From: Thiohalomonas sp963783235
Lineage (GTDB): Bacteria; Pseudomonadota; Gammaproteobacteria; Thiohalomonadales; Thiohalomonadaceae
Direction of reading: 5' to 3'
NCBI GenBank assembly: GCA_963783235.1
Contig: CAWAMN010000001.1
Span: 1,488,001-1,552,000, forward strand
Length of the DNA stretch: 64,000 nt
The translations under genes were made by a program, and so were the position numbers. Positions 52,917-61,902 of this stretch are shown one piece after another (position 1 is the stretch's first letter; each line of letters opens with the position of its first letter). The notes under the pieces were generated by a model. It saw only the letters and a list, made by a program, of their open reading frames with translations, was not told where the DNA came from and searched no databases.

Positions 52917-54275
52917 TCAGGACTGCTTCTGGGCCTGCTTTGACTTGCTGCGGCGGCGCCGGCGGCGTTTCTTGCCCTTGCCGCGGAACGCCCGAGTCAT
53001 CTCCCCGCGCTCCTGTTCGTCGGCTTCCTGGAAGCGGGTCCACCAATCGGCGAGCTCCTCCACAGCCTCGCCACTTTGCGCCCTCAGCAGGAGGAAGTCG
53101 TAGGCGGCCCGAAAACGGGGATGTCCCAGCAGGCGGAACGGGGCGCCGCCCCCACGTTTGGTCAAACGCTCCTGCATGGTCCAGATTTCCCGCGACTGAA
53201 GCGAAAAACGTTTGGGAAAGGCAACCCGTGCCACCTGTTGGGCGACGGCCTTGTCCCCTGCAATCTGTATCGCCTCGATGGGCGAATGCCCCTCTTCGCG
53301 CAGACGCGCCGCGCGCTCACTGGCGGTATCCCAAAGCAGCGCTGCGAAAAGGAAGGCGGGCGTCACCGGCCGCCCGGAAGCTATCCGCTCATCGGTATTC
53401 GCCAGGGCGCGGGCAATCAGGGTGTGCGGGAAATGCTCCTGTTCGTAGGAGAGCGCACCTTCGGTGTCCGGAAACAGCTCGCCAAAAAGCTTGTAGTGAC
53501 GCAGCAGTTCGTAGGTTTCCACCCCGTAGCCGCTCATGAAAAGCTTGAGCACCTCGTCAAACAGGCGCGCCGGCGGGACTTCCCTCAGTGCCGCGCCCAA
53601 TTCGAGAATCGCCGCTTCGCTCGCCTCATCGATACGAAAACCGAGCTTGGCGGCAAACCGGACGGCGCGCAGCATACGTACCGGGTCTTCCCGGTAGCGC
53701 TCCATCGGATCACCGATCATACGCAGACTGCCCGCCTCAAGATCCGCCACCCCCCCGGTATAATCCACCACCGAGAAATCAGCGATATCATAATAGAGGG
53801 CGTTTACCGTGAAATCGCGCCGCCAGGCGTCGTCTTCGACGCAGCCGTAGACGTTGTCGCGGACAATCATGCCGCCTTCGGTCCTTCCCTCTTTGGCCGA
53901 GCCGTCGTGGGAAGTGCGGAAGGTGGCCACTTCGATGATGTCACGACCGAAGTGCACGTGCGCGAGACGGAAGCGGCGCCCGATGAGCCGGCAATTACGG
54001 AAAAGGTCCTTAACTTCCTCCGGACGGGCGTCCGTGGCGATATCGAAATCCTTGGGCTCCCGGCCCAAAAGCAGATCGCGCACCCCGCCGCCCACCAGGA
54101 AGCTCTGATACCCGGCTTTGCGCAAGCGATAGAGTACTTTGAGGGCGTTCTCGCTGATATTCGAGCGTGAAATGATGTGCTCGGAACGCGGGATGACTAC
54201 CGGTTGCGGATCATCGGTCACTGCTGCAGCGGGGACCGTGAGTTTTTGAATAGAACGCTTGAGCCAAGAAAACAT
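52917..54275 (-). CDS. pcnB: Polynucleotide adenylyltransferase (poly(A) polymerase I)
   Basis: Adds 3' poly(A) tails to RNA to mark it for decay. The 452-residue protein has the class II nucleotidyltransferase core: FLVGGGVRDLLLG and PKDFDIATDARPEEV with the two metal aspartates, then RRDFTVNALYYDIADF, and the RNA-binding neck (YREDPVRMLRAVRFAAKLGF). The C-terminus is strongly basic (KGKKRRRRRRSKSK), as in other PcnB proteins. An N-terminal extension of about 30 residues precedes HIISRSNISENALKVLYRL. It is first in the pcnB-folK-kinase-panB-panC run. The tRNA-Glu promoter overlaps the region just upstream of its start codon. Confidence 0.96.
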   Translation of the reverse strand: MFSWLKRSIQKLTVPAAAVTDDPQPVVIPRSEHIISRSNISENALKVLYRLRKAGYQSFLVGGGVRDLLLGREPKDFDIATDARPEEVKDLFRNCRLIGRRFRLAHVHFGRDIIEVATFRTSHDGSAKEGRTEGGMIVRDNVYGCVEDDAWRRDFTVNALYYDIADFSVVDYTGGVADLEAGSLRMIGDPMERYREDPVRMLRAVRFAAKLGFRIDEASEAAILELGAALREVPPARLFDEVLKLFMSGYGVETYELLRHYKLFGELFPDTEGALSYEQEHFPHTLIARALANTDERIASGRPVTPAFLFAALLWDTASERAARLREEGHSPIEAIQIAGDKAVAQQVARVAFPKRFSLQSREIWTMQERLTKRGGGAPFRLLGHPRFRAAYDFLLLRAQSGEAVEELADWWTRFQEADEQERGEMTRAFRGKGKKRRRRRRSKSKQAQKQS

Positions 54276-54286
54276 GCGCGTATAAT
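54259..54286 (+). promoter_or_regulatory. Promoter of tRNA-Glu
   Basis: TTGAGC (54259-54264), a 16-bp spacer and TATAAT (54281-54286) predict transcription starting near 54293, about 40 nt before the tRNA. The -35 region lies inside the first codons of the divergent pcnB gene. Confidence 0.65.
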
Positions 54287-54332
54287 AGCACGCTCTTCAG
54301 GGGCGACAGTAAGGGGTCGCCGCGCAAAATCC

Positions 54333-54408
54333 GCTCCCATCGTCTAGCGGTCCAGGACGCCGGCCTCTCACGTCGGTAACAGGGGTTCGATTCCCCTTGG
54401 GAGCGCCA
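54333..54408 (+). tRNA. tRNA-Glu (anticodon CTC)
   Basis: 76 nt with acceptor arms gctccca and tgggagc, an anticodon loop ctctcac giving CTC (decoding GAG), a T-loop of ttcgatt and an encoded CCA. A strong terminator follows. Confidence 0.95.
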
Positions 54409-54415
54409 ACACCGA

Positions 54416-54443
54416 GCCGCCGGCCCCGCCCGGCGGCTTTTTT
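54416..54443 (+). terminator. Rho-independent terminator of tRNA-Glu
   Basis: gccgccgg (54416-54423) pairs with ccggcggc (54430-54437) and is followed by tttttt. Confidence 0.9.
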
Positions 54444-54578
54444 GTTGGTGCCGCTGAAAAGCGGCCGATGTCGGCCGCACGGGTTCGAACTTTCCACTCC
54501 CCACAGTCCGGGAGTTTGACCCACCCCCACCCGTGAGATAATTTACCGCGCGCGGTATTTTCCAGGAGCAGCAACCCC

Positions 54579-54821
54579 GTGGCAAAGTCCAATAGCAATC
54601 GGTTCGATTTCGAAAAGTCCCTCGAGGAGCTGGAACAGCTGGTCGAGCGGATGGAGCACGGCGATCTGACTCTGGAGGATTCGCTGAAAGACTTCGAGCG
54701 CGGCATTGAACTGACCCGGGCCTGCCAAAAGGCCCTTCAGGAAGCGGAGCAGAAGGTTCAGCAGTTGGTCGAGAAGGGCGATGGCGAGCCGCTTGAGCCG
54801 TTCGAGCGCGGCGACGAGTAG
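54579..54821 (+). CDS. xseB: Exodeoxyribonuclease VII small subunit
   Basis: Small helical subunit needed for exonuclease VII, which degrades single-stranded DNA. The 80-residue protein starts MAKSNSNRFDFEKSLEELEQ and continues LVERMEHGDLTLEDSLKDFE, the family pattern, ending in a charged coiled coil. It lies 6 bp before ispA and begins the xseB-ispA-dxs set common in proteobacteria. Confidence 0.95.
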   Translation: MAKSNSNRFDFEKSLEELEQLVERMEHGDLTLEDSLKDFERGIELTRACQKALQEAEQKVQQLVEKGDGEPLEPFERGDE

Positions 54822-54827
54822 CCGCCG

Positions 54828-55712
54828 ATGTCCATTGAACAGCTTCTTCGGAATTACCGCGAGCGCACCGAGGCGGCTCTTGAACGGTGGTTGCCCTCTT
54901 CGGACGACCTGCCCGGAGAGCTGCACGAGGCGATGCGCTATGCGGTGCTCGGCGGCGGTAAACGGGTTCGAGCGGTTCTGGTCTATGCGGCCGGACAAAT
55001 CGTCGGCACACCATTATCGGAACTCGATGCTCCGGCTGCTGCTATTGAGCTGATCCACGCCTATTCACTGGTGCACGACGACCTTCCGGCGATGGATGAC
55101 GACGACCTTCGCCGGGGGAAGCCCACCTGCCATAAGGCCTATGGTGAGGCCACGGCCATTCTGGTCGGGGATGCGCTGCAGTCAATGGCCTTCGAGGTCC
55201 TCGCGGGCGAAGCCGGCGTGAATGCCGAGGCGCGCATGACCATGGTTCGTGAACTGGCCTTCGCGGCGGGGTCCCGCGGGATGTGCGGCGGGCAGGCCAT
55301 CGACATGGGGGCGGTAGGTCAGCAGCTCACACTGGAGCAGCTCGAGACCATGCATGCCTATAAGACCGGCGCCCTGATTCGGGCCGGCATTCGGCTAGGG
55401 GCCTTGAGCCAACCCGCGGTCGACCCGGAAACGCTGGAGCGCCTCGACGATTATGCCCGGGCTGTCGGACTAGCGTTTCAAATCCGCGACGATATCCTCG
55501 ATGTGGAGGCGGACACCGCGACCCTCGGCAAGCCCCAGGGTTCCGACGCGGCCCGCCATAAACCCACCTACACGGCGCTGCTTGGCCTGGAGGACGCCAA
55601 GGAGAAGGCTCGGGCGCTGCACCGGCGGGCACTCGAGGACTTGGCGTCGTTCGGGCCAGAGGCCGAACCATTGCGTGGTTTGGCCGACTATATCGTCGAA
55701 CGGGCCCACTGA
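54828..55712 (+). CDS. ispA: Farnesyl diphosphate synthase
   Basis: Condenses IPP with DMAPP and GPP to give farnesyl diphosphate. The 294-residue protein has the first aspartate-rich motif in HDDLPAMDDDDLRRGKPTCH and the second in AFQIRDDILDVEADT, with the substrate lysine and arginine in GGGKRVRAVLVY. Start MSIEQLLRNYRERTEAALE and length are normal. It is between xseB and dxs, so the product chain from DXP to FPP is encoded together. Confidence 0.96.
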   Translation: MSIEQLLRNYRERTEAALERWLPSSDDLPGELHEAMRYAVLGGGKRVRAVLVYAAGQIVGTPLSELDAPAAAIELIHAYSLVHDDLPAMDDDDLRRGKPTCHKAYGEATAILVGDALQSMAFEVLAGEAGVNAEARMTMVRELAFAAGSRGMCGGQAIDMGAVGQQLTLEQLETMHAYKTGALIRAGIRLGALSQPAVDPETLERLDDYARAVGLAFQIRDDILDVEADTATLGKPQGSDAARHKPTYTALLGLEDAKEKARALHRRALEDLASFGPEAEPLRGLADYIVERAH

Positions 55713-55852
55713 ACTGATGTCTCATTTAGAGTCGGCTTGCAGGCAATCGGCCACGCGCCGCCTACCGAACTGGACAGGCGCCGGGGTAATCCGACTTGCA
55801 AGCGTGTCCCAGCCGTACCATCATTGACGGTTTTCCGCACAAATACGGTCTA

Positions 55853-57751
55853 ATGCCCGATCATACAGCCGCCTCCCTCCTCGAACAGATCGACACTCCC
55901 GATCAGCTGAAGGAGTTATCCCCACCGCAGCTCAAGCAGTTGGCGGATGAGTTGCGTCGCTTCATGATCGATTCAATCGGCCGCACGGGTGGTCACCTCT
56001 CGGCCGGATTGGGGGCGATTGAGCTCACGATCGCCCTGCACTACGTCTTCAACACCCCCGACGATCGAATCGTGTGGGACGTTGGCCACCAGAGCTATCC
56101 GCACAAGATCCTGACCGGGCGCCGTGAACGAATGGCTACTTTGCGCCAGTTGAACGGCCTCGCCGGCTTTCCAAAACGCGAAGAGAGCCCTTACGACACC
56201 TTCGGCGTGGGCCACTCGAGCACCTCCGTGAGCGCGGCCCTCGGGATGGCGCTCGCGGCGAAGCAGCAGCATCTGGAGCGCCGGGTCGTCGCCGTCATCG
56301 GCGACGGCGCCATGACCGCCGGTATGGCCTTCGAGGCACTGAACCACGCCGGCGATCTGGATGCCAATCTGCTGGTGGTGCTCAATGATAATGAAATGTC
56401 GATTTCGCCCAATGTCGGCGGTCTCTCCAATTATCTGGCGCGGATGCTCTCGGGCAAGCTCTACTCCACCATGCGTGAGGGCTCGAAGAAGGTCCTCCAG
56501 ACCATGCCCTCCCCGATGTGGGAACTGGCCCGTCGCGTCGAGGAGCATGCCAAGGGCATGGTGGTACCGGGGACTCTGTTCGAGGAGCTCGGCTTTAACT
56601 ATATCGGTCCGGTGGACGGACACGATGTCGAGAACCTCGTAAAGACCCTCGGCAACCTGAGGTCGCTGAGTGGGCCCCAGTTCCTCCATGTGGTCACCCG
56701 CAAGGGCAAGGGCTTCGCCCCGGCCGAGGAGAACCCCTGTGCCTATCACGGGGTATCGGCCTTCGACCCGGAAACGGGTGAGATGCTGGGAAGTGGAAGC
56801 GGACCGACCTATACCCGGGTTTTCGGTGACTGGTTGTGCGATATGGCCGCCGAAGACGAGAGCCTGGTGGGGATCACCCCGGCCATGCGTGAAGGCTCGG
56901 GGCTGGTTAGGTTTTCCGAGCAGTTCCCGGAGCGCTACTTCGATGTCGGCATCGCCGAACAGCATGCCGTCACTTTGGCGGCGGGGTTGGCCTGCGAGGG
57001 CATCAAGCCGGTCGTGGCCATCTATTCGACGTTTTTGCAGCGCGCCTATGACCAGGTCATCCACGATGTGGCCCTGCAGAATCTGCCCGTTCTCTTCGCC
57101 ATCGATCGGGGCGGTCTGGTGGGCGCGGACGGCCCGACCCACTCCGGGAATTACGACCTGAGTTTCCTGCGCTGCATCCCCAACCTGGTGATCATGGCGG
57201 CGAGTGACGAGAACGAATGCCGGCAGATGCTCTACACCGGGTTCCTGCACGACGGCCCGGCCGCTGTTCGTTACCCGCGCGGCACCGGACCGGGCGCCGC
57301 GGTCAGGGCAGCCATGCAAGCCATACCCCTCGGGACCGCCGAACGGCGCCGCCAGGGCCACCCGATCGCCATCCTCTCATTCGGCAGTCTCCTTCAGGAC
57401 GTCATTGCCGCGGCGGAAGCGCTGGATGCCAGCGTCTACAATATGCGCTTTATCAAGCCTCTGGATGAAGAGGCGGTTTTGGAGGCCGCCGCCTCCCATG
57501 ACCTTCTGGTCACGGTGGAAGACAACGCGATAATGGGTGGCGCAGGTTCCGCCGTTGGCGAGTGCCTTGCCGCTCATGGGATCACCACATCGCTGCTGCA
57601 ACTCGGGCTGCCGGATACCTTTATCCAACAGGGCAAGCGGGAAGAGCTGCTGGCCGCCTGCGGCCTGGACCGCGATGGTATAATCCGCGCGATTCGGAAG
57701 CGGCTGGACAACACCCCTTGCCAAACGCCGGCGACCCGCGTAAATTCTTAG
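55853..57751 (+). CDS. dxs: 1-deoxy-D-xylulose-5-phosphate synthase
   Basis: Thiamine diphosphate enzyme that starts the MEP isoprenoid pathway, also feeding thiamine and pyridoxal synthesis. The 632-residue protein, from MPDHTAASLLEQIDTPDQLK at 55853, has the TPP motif VIGDGAMTAGMAFEALNHAG through NDNEMSISPNVGGL, the histidines of GVGHSSTSVSAALG and DVGIAEQHAVTLA, and GADGPTHSGNYDLS. An upstream in-frame start at 55796 is less likely. It follows ispA by about 140 bp. Confidence 0.96.
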   Translation: MPDHTAASLLEQIDTPDQLKELSPPQLKQLADELRRFMIDSIGRTGGHLSAGLGAIELTIALHYVFNTPDDRIVWDVGHQSYPHKILTGRRERMATLRQLNGLAGFPKREESPYDTFGVGHSSTSVSAALGMALAAKQQHLERRVVAVIGDGAMTAGMAFEALNHAGDLDANLLVVLNDNEMSISPNVGGLSNYLARMLSGKLYSTMREGSKKVLQTMPSPMWELARRVEEHAKGMVVPGTLFEELGFNYIGPVDGHDVENLVKTLGNLRSLSGPQFLHVVTRKGKGFAPAEENPCAYHGVSAFDPETGEMLGSGSGPTYTRVFGDWLCDMAAEDESLVGITPAMREGSGLVRFSEQFPERYFDVGIAEQHAVTLAAGLACEGIKPVVAIYSTFLQRAYDQVIHDVALQNLPVLFAIDRGGLVGADGPTHSGNYDLSFLRCIPNLVIMAASDENECRQMLYTGFLHDGPAAVRYPRGTGPGAAVRAAMQAIPLGTAERRRQGHPIAILSFGSLLQDVIAAAEALDASVYNMRFIKPLDEEAVLEAAASHDLLVTVEDNAIMGGAGSAVGECLAAHGITTSLLQLGLPDTFIQQGKREELLAACGLDRDGIIRAIRKRLDNTPCQTPATRVNS

Positions 57752-57774
57752 TGATTTAGTCGACTATTAAAAGC

Positions 57775-58158
57775 ATGACGGCGCAATATACGCTTAAGGT
57801 GGTGACCGACTTCGCCGCAGCCCACTCGTTGAGGGATTATCCGGGCGATTGTCGGCGCCTGCATGGCCATAATTGGAAAGTTGAAGTCGAGGTGGCTGCG
57901 CCCTCGCTTGACCGGTTGGGCATGGTCGTGGACTTCAAGGCCATCAAGCAGGCAACCCGTGAGGTGACCGGCGAACTCGATCACCGCTACCTCAACGAAG
58001 TTTCGCCGTTCGACGAGATCAATCCCACCGCCGAAAACATGGCGGCCCATATTTTCCGCCAAATCGGGGAAAGGTTAAACGATGAGCGGATCAAGGTCCG
58101 CGCCGTGACGCTTTGGGAGACCGAGCGCGCCTGCGTCCGCTACACCGAGGAACGATGA
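57775..58158 (+). CDS. queD: 6-carboxy-5,6,7,8-tetrahydropterin synthase
   Basis: PTPS-fold enzyme that converts dihydroneopterin triphosphate to carboxytetrahydropterin, an early step to preQ0 and queuosine. The 127-residue protein has the zinc histidines in FAAAHSLRDYPGDCRRLHGH, with the catalytic cysteine before RRLHGH, and LDHRYLNEVSPF. The GTP-derived precursor is made by the adjacent FolE2. It overlaps folE2 by 4 nt (ATGA), and the two later queuosine genes tgt and queA lie at 9-11.5 kb. Confidence 0.93.
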   Translation: MTAQYTLKVVTDFAAAHSLRDYPGDCRRLHGHNWKVEVEVAAPSLDRLGMVVDFKAIKQATREVTGELDHRYLNEVSPFDEINPTAENMAAHIFRQIGERLNDERIKVRAVTLWETERACVRYTEER

Positions 58159-58964
58159 ATATGAATAAACCGTGTCAGCCGATCGCCGATGTCCAGAGCA
58201 GTGAAGACACCCGGCGCATTCCAATCAACAAAGTGGGCATCAAGGACATTCGCCACCCGGTGCGCATCCGCGACCGCAGCGGCGGCGAACAGCACACGAT
58301 CGCCAATTTCAACATGTACGTGAATCTGCCCCACAATTTCAAGGGCACGCACATGTCGCGATTCGTTGAGATCCTCAACCGTCATGAACGGGAACTGTCG
58401 GTGGAGTCCTTCAAGGATATGCTCTCGGAGATGACGGAGTTGCTGGAAGCGGAGGCGGGTCATATCGAGATGACTTTCCCCTACTTCGTCAACAAAAAGG
58501 CACCGGTCTCCGCGGTCCAGAGCCTGATGGACTACGATGTGACCTTTGTGGGCGAGCTCGCCGACGGAGAGCCGAAACTGAAGGTGAAGGTGGTCGTGCC
58601 GGTTACCAGCCTTTGCCCGTGTTCCAAAAAGATTTCCGAACGGGGTGCGCATAATCAGCGCTCCCACGTCACGGTTGCAGTGGAAACCCGCGGATTCGTC
58701 TGGATCGAGGACCTGATCGACCTGGTCGAGTCAGAGGCCTCCTGCGAACTGTACGGACTGCTCAAACGACCCGATGAGAAAATGGTGACGGAGCGCGCCT
58801 ACGACAATCCGAAATTCGTGGAAGATATCGTCCGCGATATCGCTGTGCGACTGAACGCCGACGAGCGCATTGCCCAGTACGTGGTGGAGTCGGAAAACTT
58901 CGAATCCATTCACAACCATTCGGCCTACGCCCTTATCGAAAAGGATAAACGGCTCGAGGCCTAA
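58155..58964 (+). CDS. folE2: GTP cyclohydrolase FolE2 (type IB)
   Basis: Converts GTP to dihydroneopterin triphosphate, the entry to folate and queuosine. The 269-residue protein, starting MNMNKPCQPIADVQSSEDTR (ATG at 58155; 58161 is possible), has the type IB signature VVPVTSLCPCSKKISERGAH with the key cysteine, and NHSAYALIEKDK at the end. Type IB enzymes work with Mn or Fe and often substitute for FolE when zinc is scarce; no FolE is seen in this window. It overlaps queD. Confidence 0.93.
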   Translation: MNMNKPCQPIADVQSSEDTRRIPINKVGIKDIRHPVRIRDRSGGEQHTIANFNMYVNLPHNFKGTHMSRFVEILNRHERELSVESFKDMLSEMTELLEAEAGHIEMTFPYFVNKKAPVSAVQSLMDYDVTFVGELADGEPKLKVKVVVPVTSLCPCSKKISERGAHNQRSHVTVAVETRGFVWIEDLIDLVESEASCELYGLLKRPDEKMVTERAYDNPKFVEDIVRDIAVRLNADERIAQYVVESENFESIHNHSAYALIEKDKRLEA

Positions 58965-59070
58965 CCGGGCCGAATTCGCCCCAAGGGAGGCAGGGCTCTA
59001 CATAGTGCGCACGTGCTTTCCCGGCCCAGCCGGCGCCGGGTTTGGACCCGGCGGGGCGGGGCTCCCGCCT

Positions 59071-59736
59071 TTACCACTTGGAACGCAGTATCAGCGCCTT
59101 ACCGTCGCGCTGCATATCCAGGCGCTCCAGGAACGACATCCCCAGCAGCGTTCGGCTCGGCATATTGCCTTCCAGCACCACAGCGGGCACATTACGGAGC
59201 TTAATCTCGCCAACCGTGACGTTATTAAGATTCACCTTATAGGCGGTTTCACGACCCGAAGCCGTCTCCAGCATGGCCGGACGACCTTCGCGCAGGTAGT
59301 CGACCCCCAGCCGTTTGGCCTCGTTTGAATTCATCGAGACGAACGAGGCCCCCGTATCGACCATAAAGTTGATGGAATAGCCGTTCACGGCTCCGGCAAC
59401 GGTGTACATACCGCCGGTATCCGGCCAAATCCTCACTTCGCGCTGTCGGGCAGAACCGAAGGTACTGCCGATATGGGTGCCAAGTGCATATCGCTGGCGT
59501 CGACCCTCGATCTCGATCACCGCCCCCTCGCTATCCGCACGGACCAGATGCACGCCTTCAGGGCTCACCTCGCCCTCCGATAAGACGTGGCGATTGCCAT
59601 CGACCGTGAGGACCGCCTTGCCTTTGAACAGGCCGAGCACAACGATATCGGGTGCTGCCCAAGCGGCAGTCGCGAAAAAGAAAAGGAGCGCAACAAAAGC
59701 GCGCCCCGGAAATGACAACCTGGCATTCCTGCCCAT
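59071..59736 (-). CDS. Retropepsin-like clan AA aspartic protease, exported
   Basis: A 221-residue protein with a signal peptide (PGRAFVALLFFFATAAWAAP, cleavage after about residue 28). A first domain (DIVVLGLFKGKAVLTVDG) is followed by a retropepsin-like fold with the single catalytic motif NFMVDTGASFVSMNSNEAKR and the flap-side block ETAYKVNLNNVTVGEIKLRN. Proteins of this TIGR02281-like family act as dimers in the periplasm; the substrate is unknown. It converges with folE2 and precedes pgpA by 142 bp. Confidence 0.88.
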   Translation of the reverse strand: MGRNARLSFPGRAFVALLFFFATAAWAAPDIVVLGLFKGKAVLTVDGNRHVLSEGEVSPEGVHLVRADSEGAVIEIEGRRQRYALGTHIGSTFGSARQREVRIWPDTGGMYTVAGAVNGYSINFMVDTGASFVSMNSNEAKRLGVDYLREGRPAMLETASGRETAYKVNLNNVTVGEIKLRNVPAVVLEGNMPSRTLLGMSFLERLDMQRDGKALILRSKW

Positions 59737-59878
59737 TCGGATCTCCTTTCCTGACCCCAGGTGATTTCAGACCGCCCCAAATTACCGCCATATCAGAACG
59801 GTGACAAGAAACAACGGGGAGAGAGTTGCAAGGTCAAGCCGAAGGGCTCGGCGAGAGGCGCTTGTAAGCAAAATGTGA

Positions 59879-60385
59879 CTAACCCGCTATCTGCGCCGCC
59901 GCCTGCAGAAGAAACCAAGCCGGAATTGCTGCCAGGACGTCGTCAATCATGATCCCGAAGCCTCCGCTTACGCGCCGGTCCACCCAGCCTATCGGCCAGG
60001 GTTTGGCGATGTCGAAAATGCGGAACAGCAAGAACCCGATGAGCGGCCACTGCCAGCCCGCGGGCGCGGCCGCCATCGTCAGGAAGTAACCGACAAACTC
60101 ATCCCAAACAATAGCGGGATGATCGTGTACACCCAACACCTTCGCCGCATGGGTACAGAGGCTGACACCCACGATGAACACCAGCGCCGTAACGAACAGA
60201 TAGGCGCTCAATCCCAGGGGTTCCAAAAGCAGGTACAGCGGAATCGCAGCGAGGGTCCCGATGGTTCCCGGCGCCGCCGGGGCAAGCCCGCTGCCAAAGC
60301 CGAAAGCCAGCAGACAGCGCGGATCCCGCCAGACCTCGCGAGGCGAGCGCTCCTCCGGAACGGTGTTCCCGCTCACCTCCGCCAT
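59879..60385 (-). CDS. pgpA: Phosphatidylglycerophosphatase A
   Basis: Membrane phosphatase that makes phosphatidylglycerol from its phosphate. The 168-residue protein starts MAEVSGNTVPEERSPREVWR at 60385, overlapping thiL's stop by one base (TGATG). It has GFGSGLAPAAPGTIGTLAAI, VWDEFVGYFLTM and FRIFDIAKPWPIGWVDRRV, with membrane helices between. These blocks define the PgpA family. It is the last gene of a thiL-pgpA pair. Confidence 0.95.
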   Translation of the reverse strand: MAEVSGNTVPEERSPREVWRDPRCLLAFGFGSGLAPAAPGTIGTLAAIPLYLLLEPLGLSAYLFVTALVFIVGVSLCTHAAKVLGVHDHPAIVWDEFVGYFLTMAAAPAGWQWPLIGFLLFRIFDIAKPWPIGWVDRRVSGGFGIMIDDVLAAIPAWFLLQAAAQIAG

Positions 60386-61365
60386 CAATCGGTGCCCGCC
60401 GCGAAATGGTCGTAACCCGTGCCCTCGCAAGGGTAGGCACTGCCGTTCGGGCCGACCAAACGCAGCCCCGCTTCTGATTCGACCCGTCCAACTCGCGTTA
60501 TGGGACAATCCACACCCGCCGCCACGGCGTGGAGGCGCGATTCGTTTTCCGGCGAAACGGTAAAACAGAGCTCATAGTCATCGCCGGCCTTGAGGGCCAA
60601 ATCGATACCAACCGCCTCGGGCAAGGCCCGCAGCAGGACTTCAGAGCGCGGAAGGCGCTCGATTTCGAGCCGGCCTCCCACCCCGCTTTGCGTCAGGACG
60701 TGACCCAAATCGGATAACAGGCCGTCGGAAATGTCGATGGCGGCACTGGCGACTCCGAGTAAGGCGTGCCCTGCGCTGATTCTGGGTTCGGGAAAATCGA
60801 GTCGTCTGCGCAGAAATTCGGCATCCGCACCACCAGCCTCAAACGTCCCCTGCACAATCCCCAGGCCGGCGCCGGCATCCCCCAGACTGCCGGTCACGTA
60901 GATTCCGTCGCCCGGACGGGCCCCGCCACGACGTAACGCTTTTCCCTGGGGCACGAAACCGTGTGCCTGAACCACAGCGCACAAAGGACCGTGAACGGTA
61001 TCGCCCCCCACCAGGGCGATGCCAAAACGCCGGGCGAGCTGGAAAAATCCGTCGGCAAACCCGCGGGCGAAGCCTTCATCGGGGTCGGGAAGGCTGAGAA
61101 AGAGCGTGGCCCAGGCCGGTTCGGCCCCCATAGCGGCCAGATCACTCAAATTGACCGCCAGTGCCTTGTGGCCAATGGCCTTCGGTTCGGTGCCGTGAGG
61201 GAAATGAATGCCGGCGTGCAGTCCATCGATGGCGACAGCCAGTTCCATACCGGCCGGGACACTCAGAAGCGCCGCATCATCGCCAATACCCAGCGACACA
61301 TCGGGGCGGGCGGCCGCCCCGGCGGCGAAAACACGATCAATCAGCTGGAATTCCGATAATCCCAT
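60385..61365 (-). CDS. thiL: Thiamine-monophosphate kinase
   Basis: Phosphorylates thiamine monophosphate to the active diphosphate. The 326-residue protein has the N-terminal GIGDDAALLSVPAGMELAVA with metal-binding aspartates, GHKALAVNLSDLAAMGAEPA, and ALVGGDTVHGPL, all PurM-fold signatures, then IDISDGLLSDLGHVL in the C-terminal domain. Start MGLSEFQLIDRVFA is the family start. It is upstream of pgpA (overlap) and 83 bp downstream of nusB. Confidence 0.96.
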   Translation of the reverse strand: MGLSEFQLIDRVFAAGAAARPDVSLGIGDDAALLSVPAGMELAVAIDGLHAGIHFPHGTEPKAIGHKALAVNLSDLAAMGAEPAWATLFLSLPDPDEGFARGFADGFFQLARRFGIALVGGDTVHGPLCAVVQAHGFVPQGKALRRGGARPGDGIYVTGSLGDAGAGLGIVQGTFEAGGADAEFLRRRLDFPEPRISAGHALLGVASAAIDISDGLLSDLGHVLTQSGVGGRLEIERLPRSEVLLRALPEAVGIDLALKAGDDYELCFTVSPENESRLHAVAAGVDCPITRVGRVESEAGLRLVGPNGSAYPCEGTGYDHFAAGTD

Positions 61366-61448
61366 CGATTTCAGCCTCTCCCCGAGGGCAGCGATCCGGC
61401 CAGTGAGTTTAGCGCGCTCGTTCGGCGTCCGGGGCGTCTACCGGGCGA

Positions 61449-61883
61449 TCAACGCTTGCGAGCCGCTTTGACCTCGGTCTCCCGCAGCGCCTGTGACGCC
61501 TTGTCGAGGATACCGTTGACGTAGCGGTGGCCCTGTTCGGCGCCGAATATCTTGGCCAACTCAACCGCCTCGTTGATCACGACCCGATACGGGATGTCGA
61601 TGCGGAATTTGAGCTCGTAGGCCCCGGTCCGCAGGATCGCGCGTTCTACCGGATCAATCTGGCTGATGGGCCGATCCAGATAGGAATCAATCGACCCATC
61701 CAGTTCATCGAGCCGGGCCGGGATCTGATGCAGCAGTTCCCCGAAGTAATCCAGATCGCAGCCCTCCATGTCTTGCTCAGCCAAAAACTGGGCCTCGATG
61801 TCGGCCAGGTCCTGTCCGCCGACCTGCCACTGATAGAGGGCCTGAATAGCACGCTGCCGGGCGCAGCTGCGGGCGCGACTCAT
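61449..61883 (-). CDS. nusB: Transcription antitermination factor NusB
   Basis: Binds boxA RNA with NusE for rRNA antitermination. The 144-residue all-helical protein starts MSRARSCARQRAIQALYQWQ at 61883 and has IDPVERAILRTGAYELKF and VVINEAVELAKIFGAEQGHR, the NusB signatures. A longer frame upstream overlaps ribH and is not needed. It lies 19 bp after ribH, the usual ribH-nusB order. Confidence 0.96.
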   Translation of the reverse strand: MSRARSCARQRAIQALYQWQVGGQDLADIEAQFLAEQDMEGCDLDYFGELLHQIPARLDELDGSIDSYLDRPISQIDPVERAILRTGAYELKFRIDIPYRVVINEAVELAKIFGAEQGHRYVNGILDKASQALRETEVKAARKR

Positions 61884-61902
61884 AATCGGTTTGCGACCTC
61901 GC

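Noticed and set aside
55973..57361. 462-residue frame on the minus strand inside dxs
   Set aside because: Antisense to the conserved thiamine diphosphate domains; composition typical of a shadow frame.
58990..59070. Terminator between folE2 and the protease gene
   Set aside because: GC-rich hairpins are present but no T-run follows on either strand.
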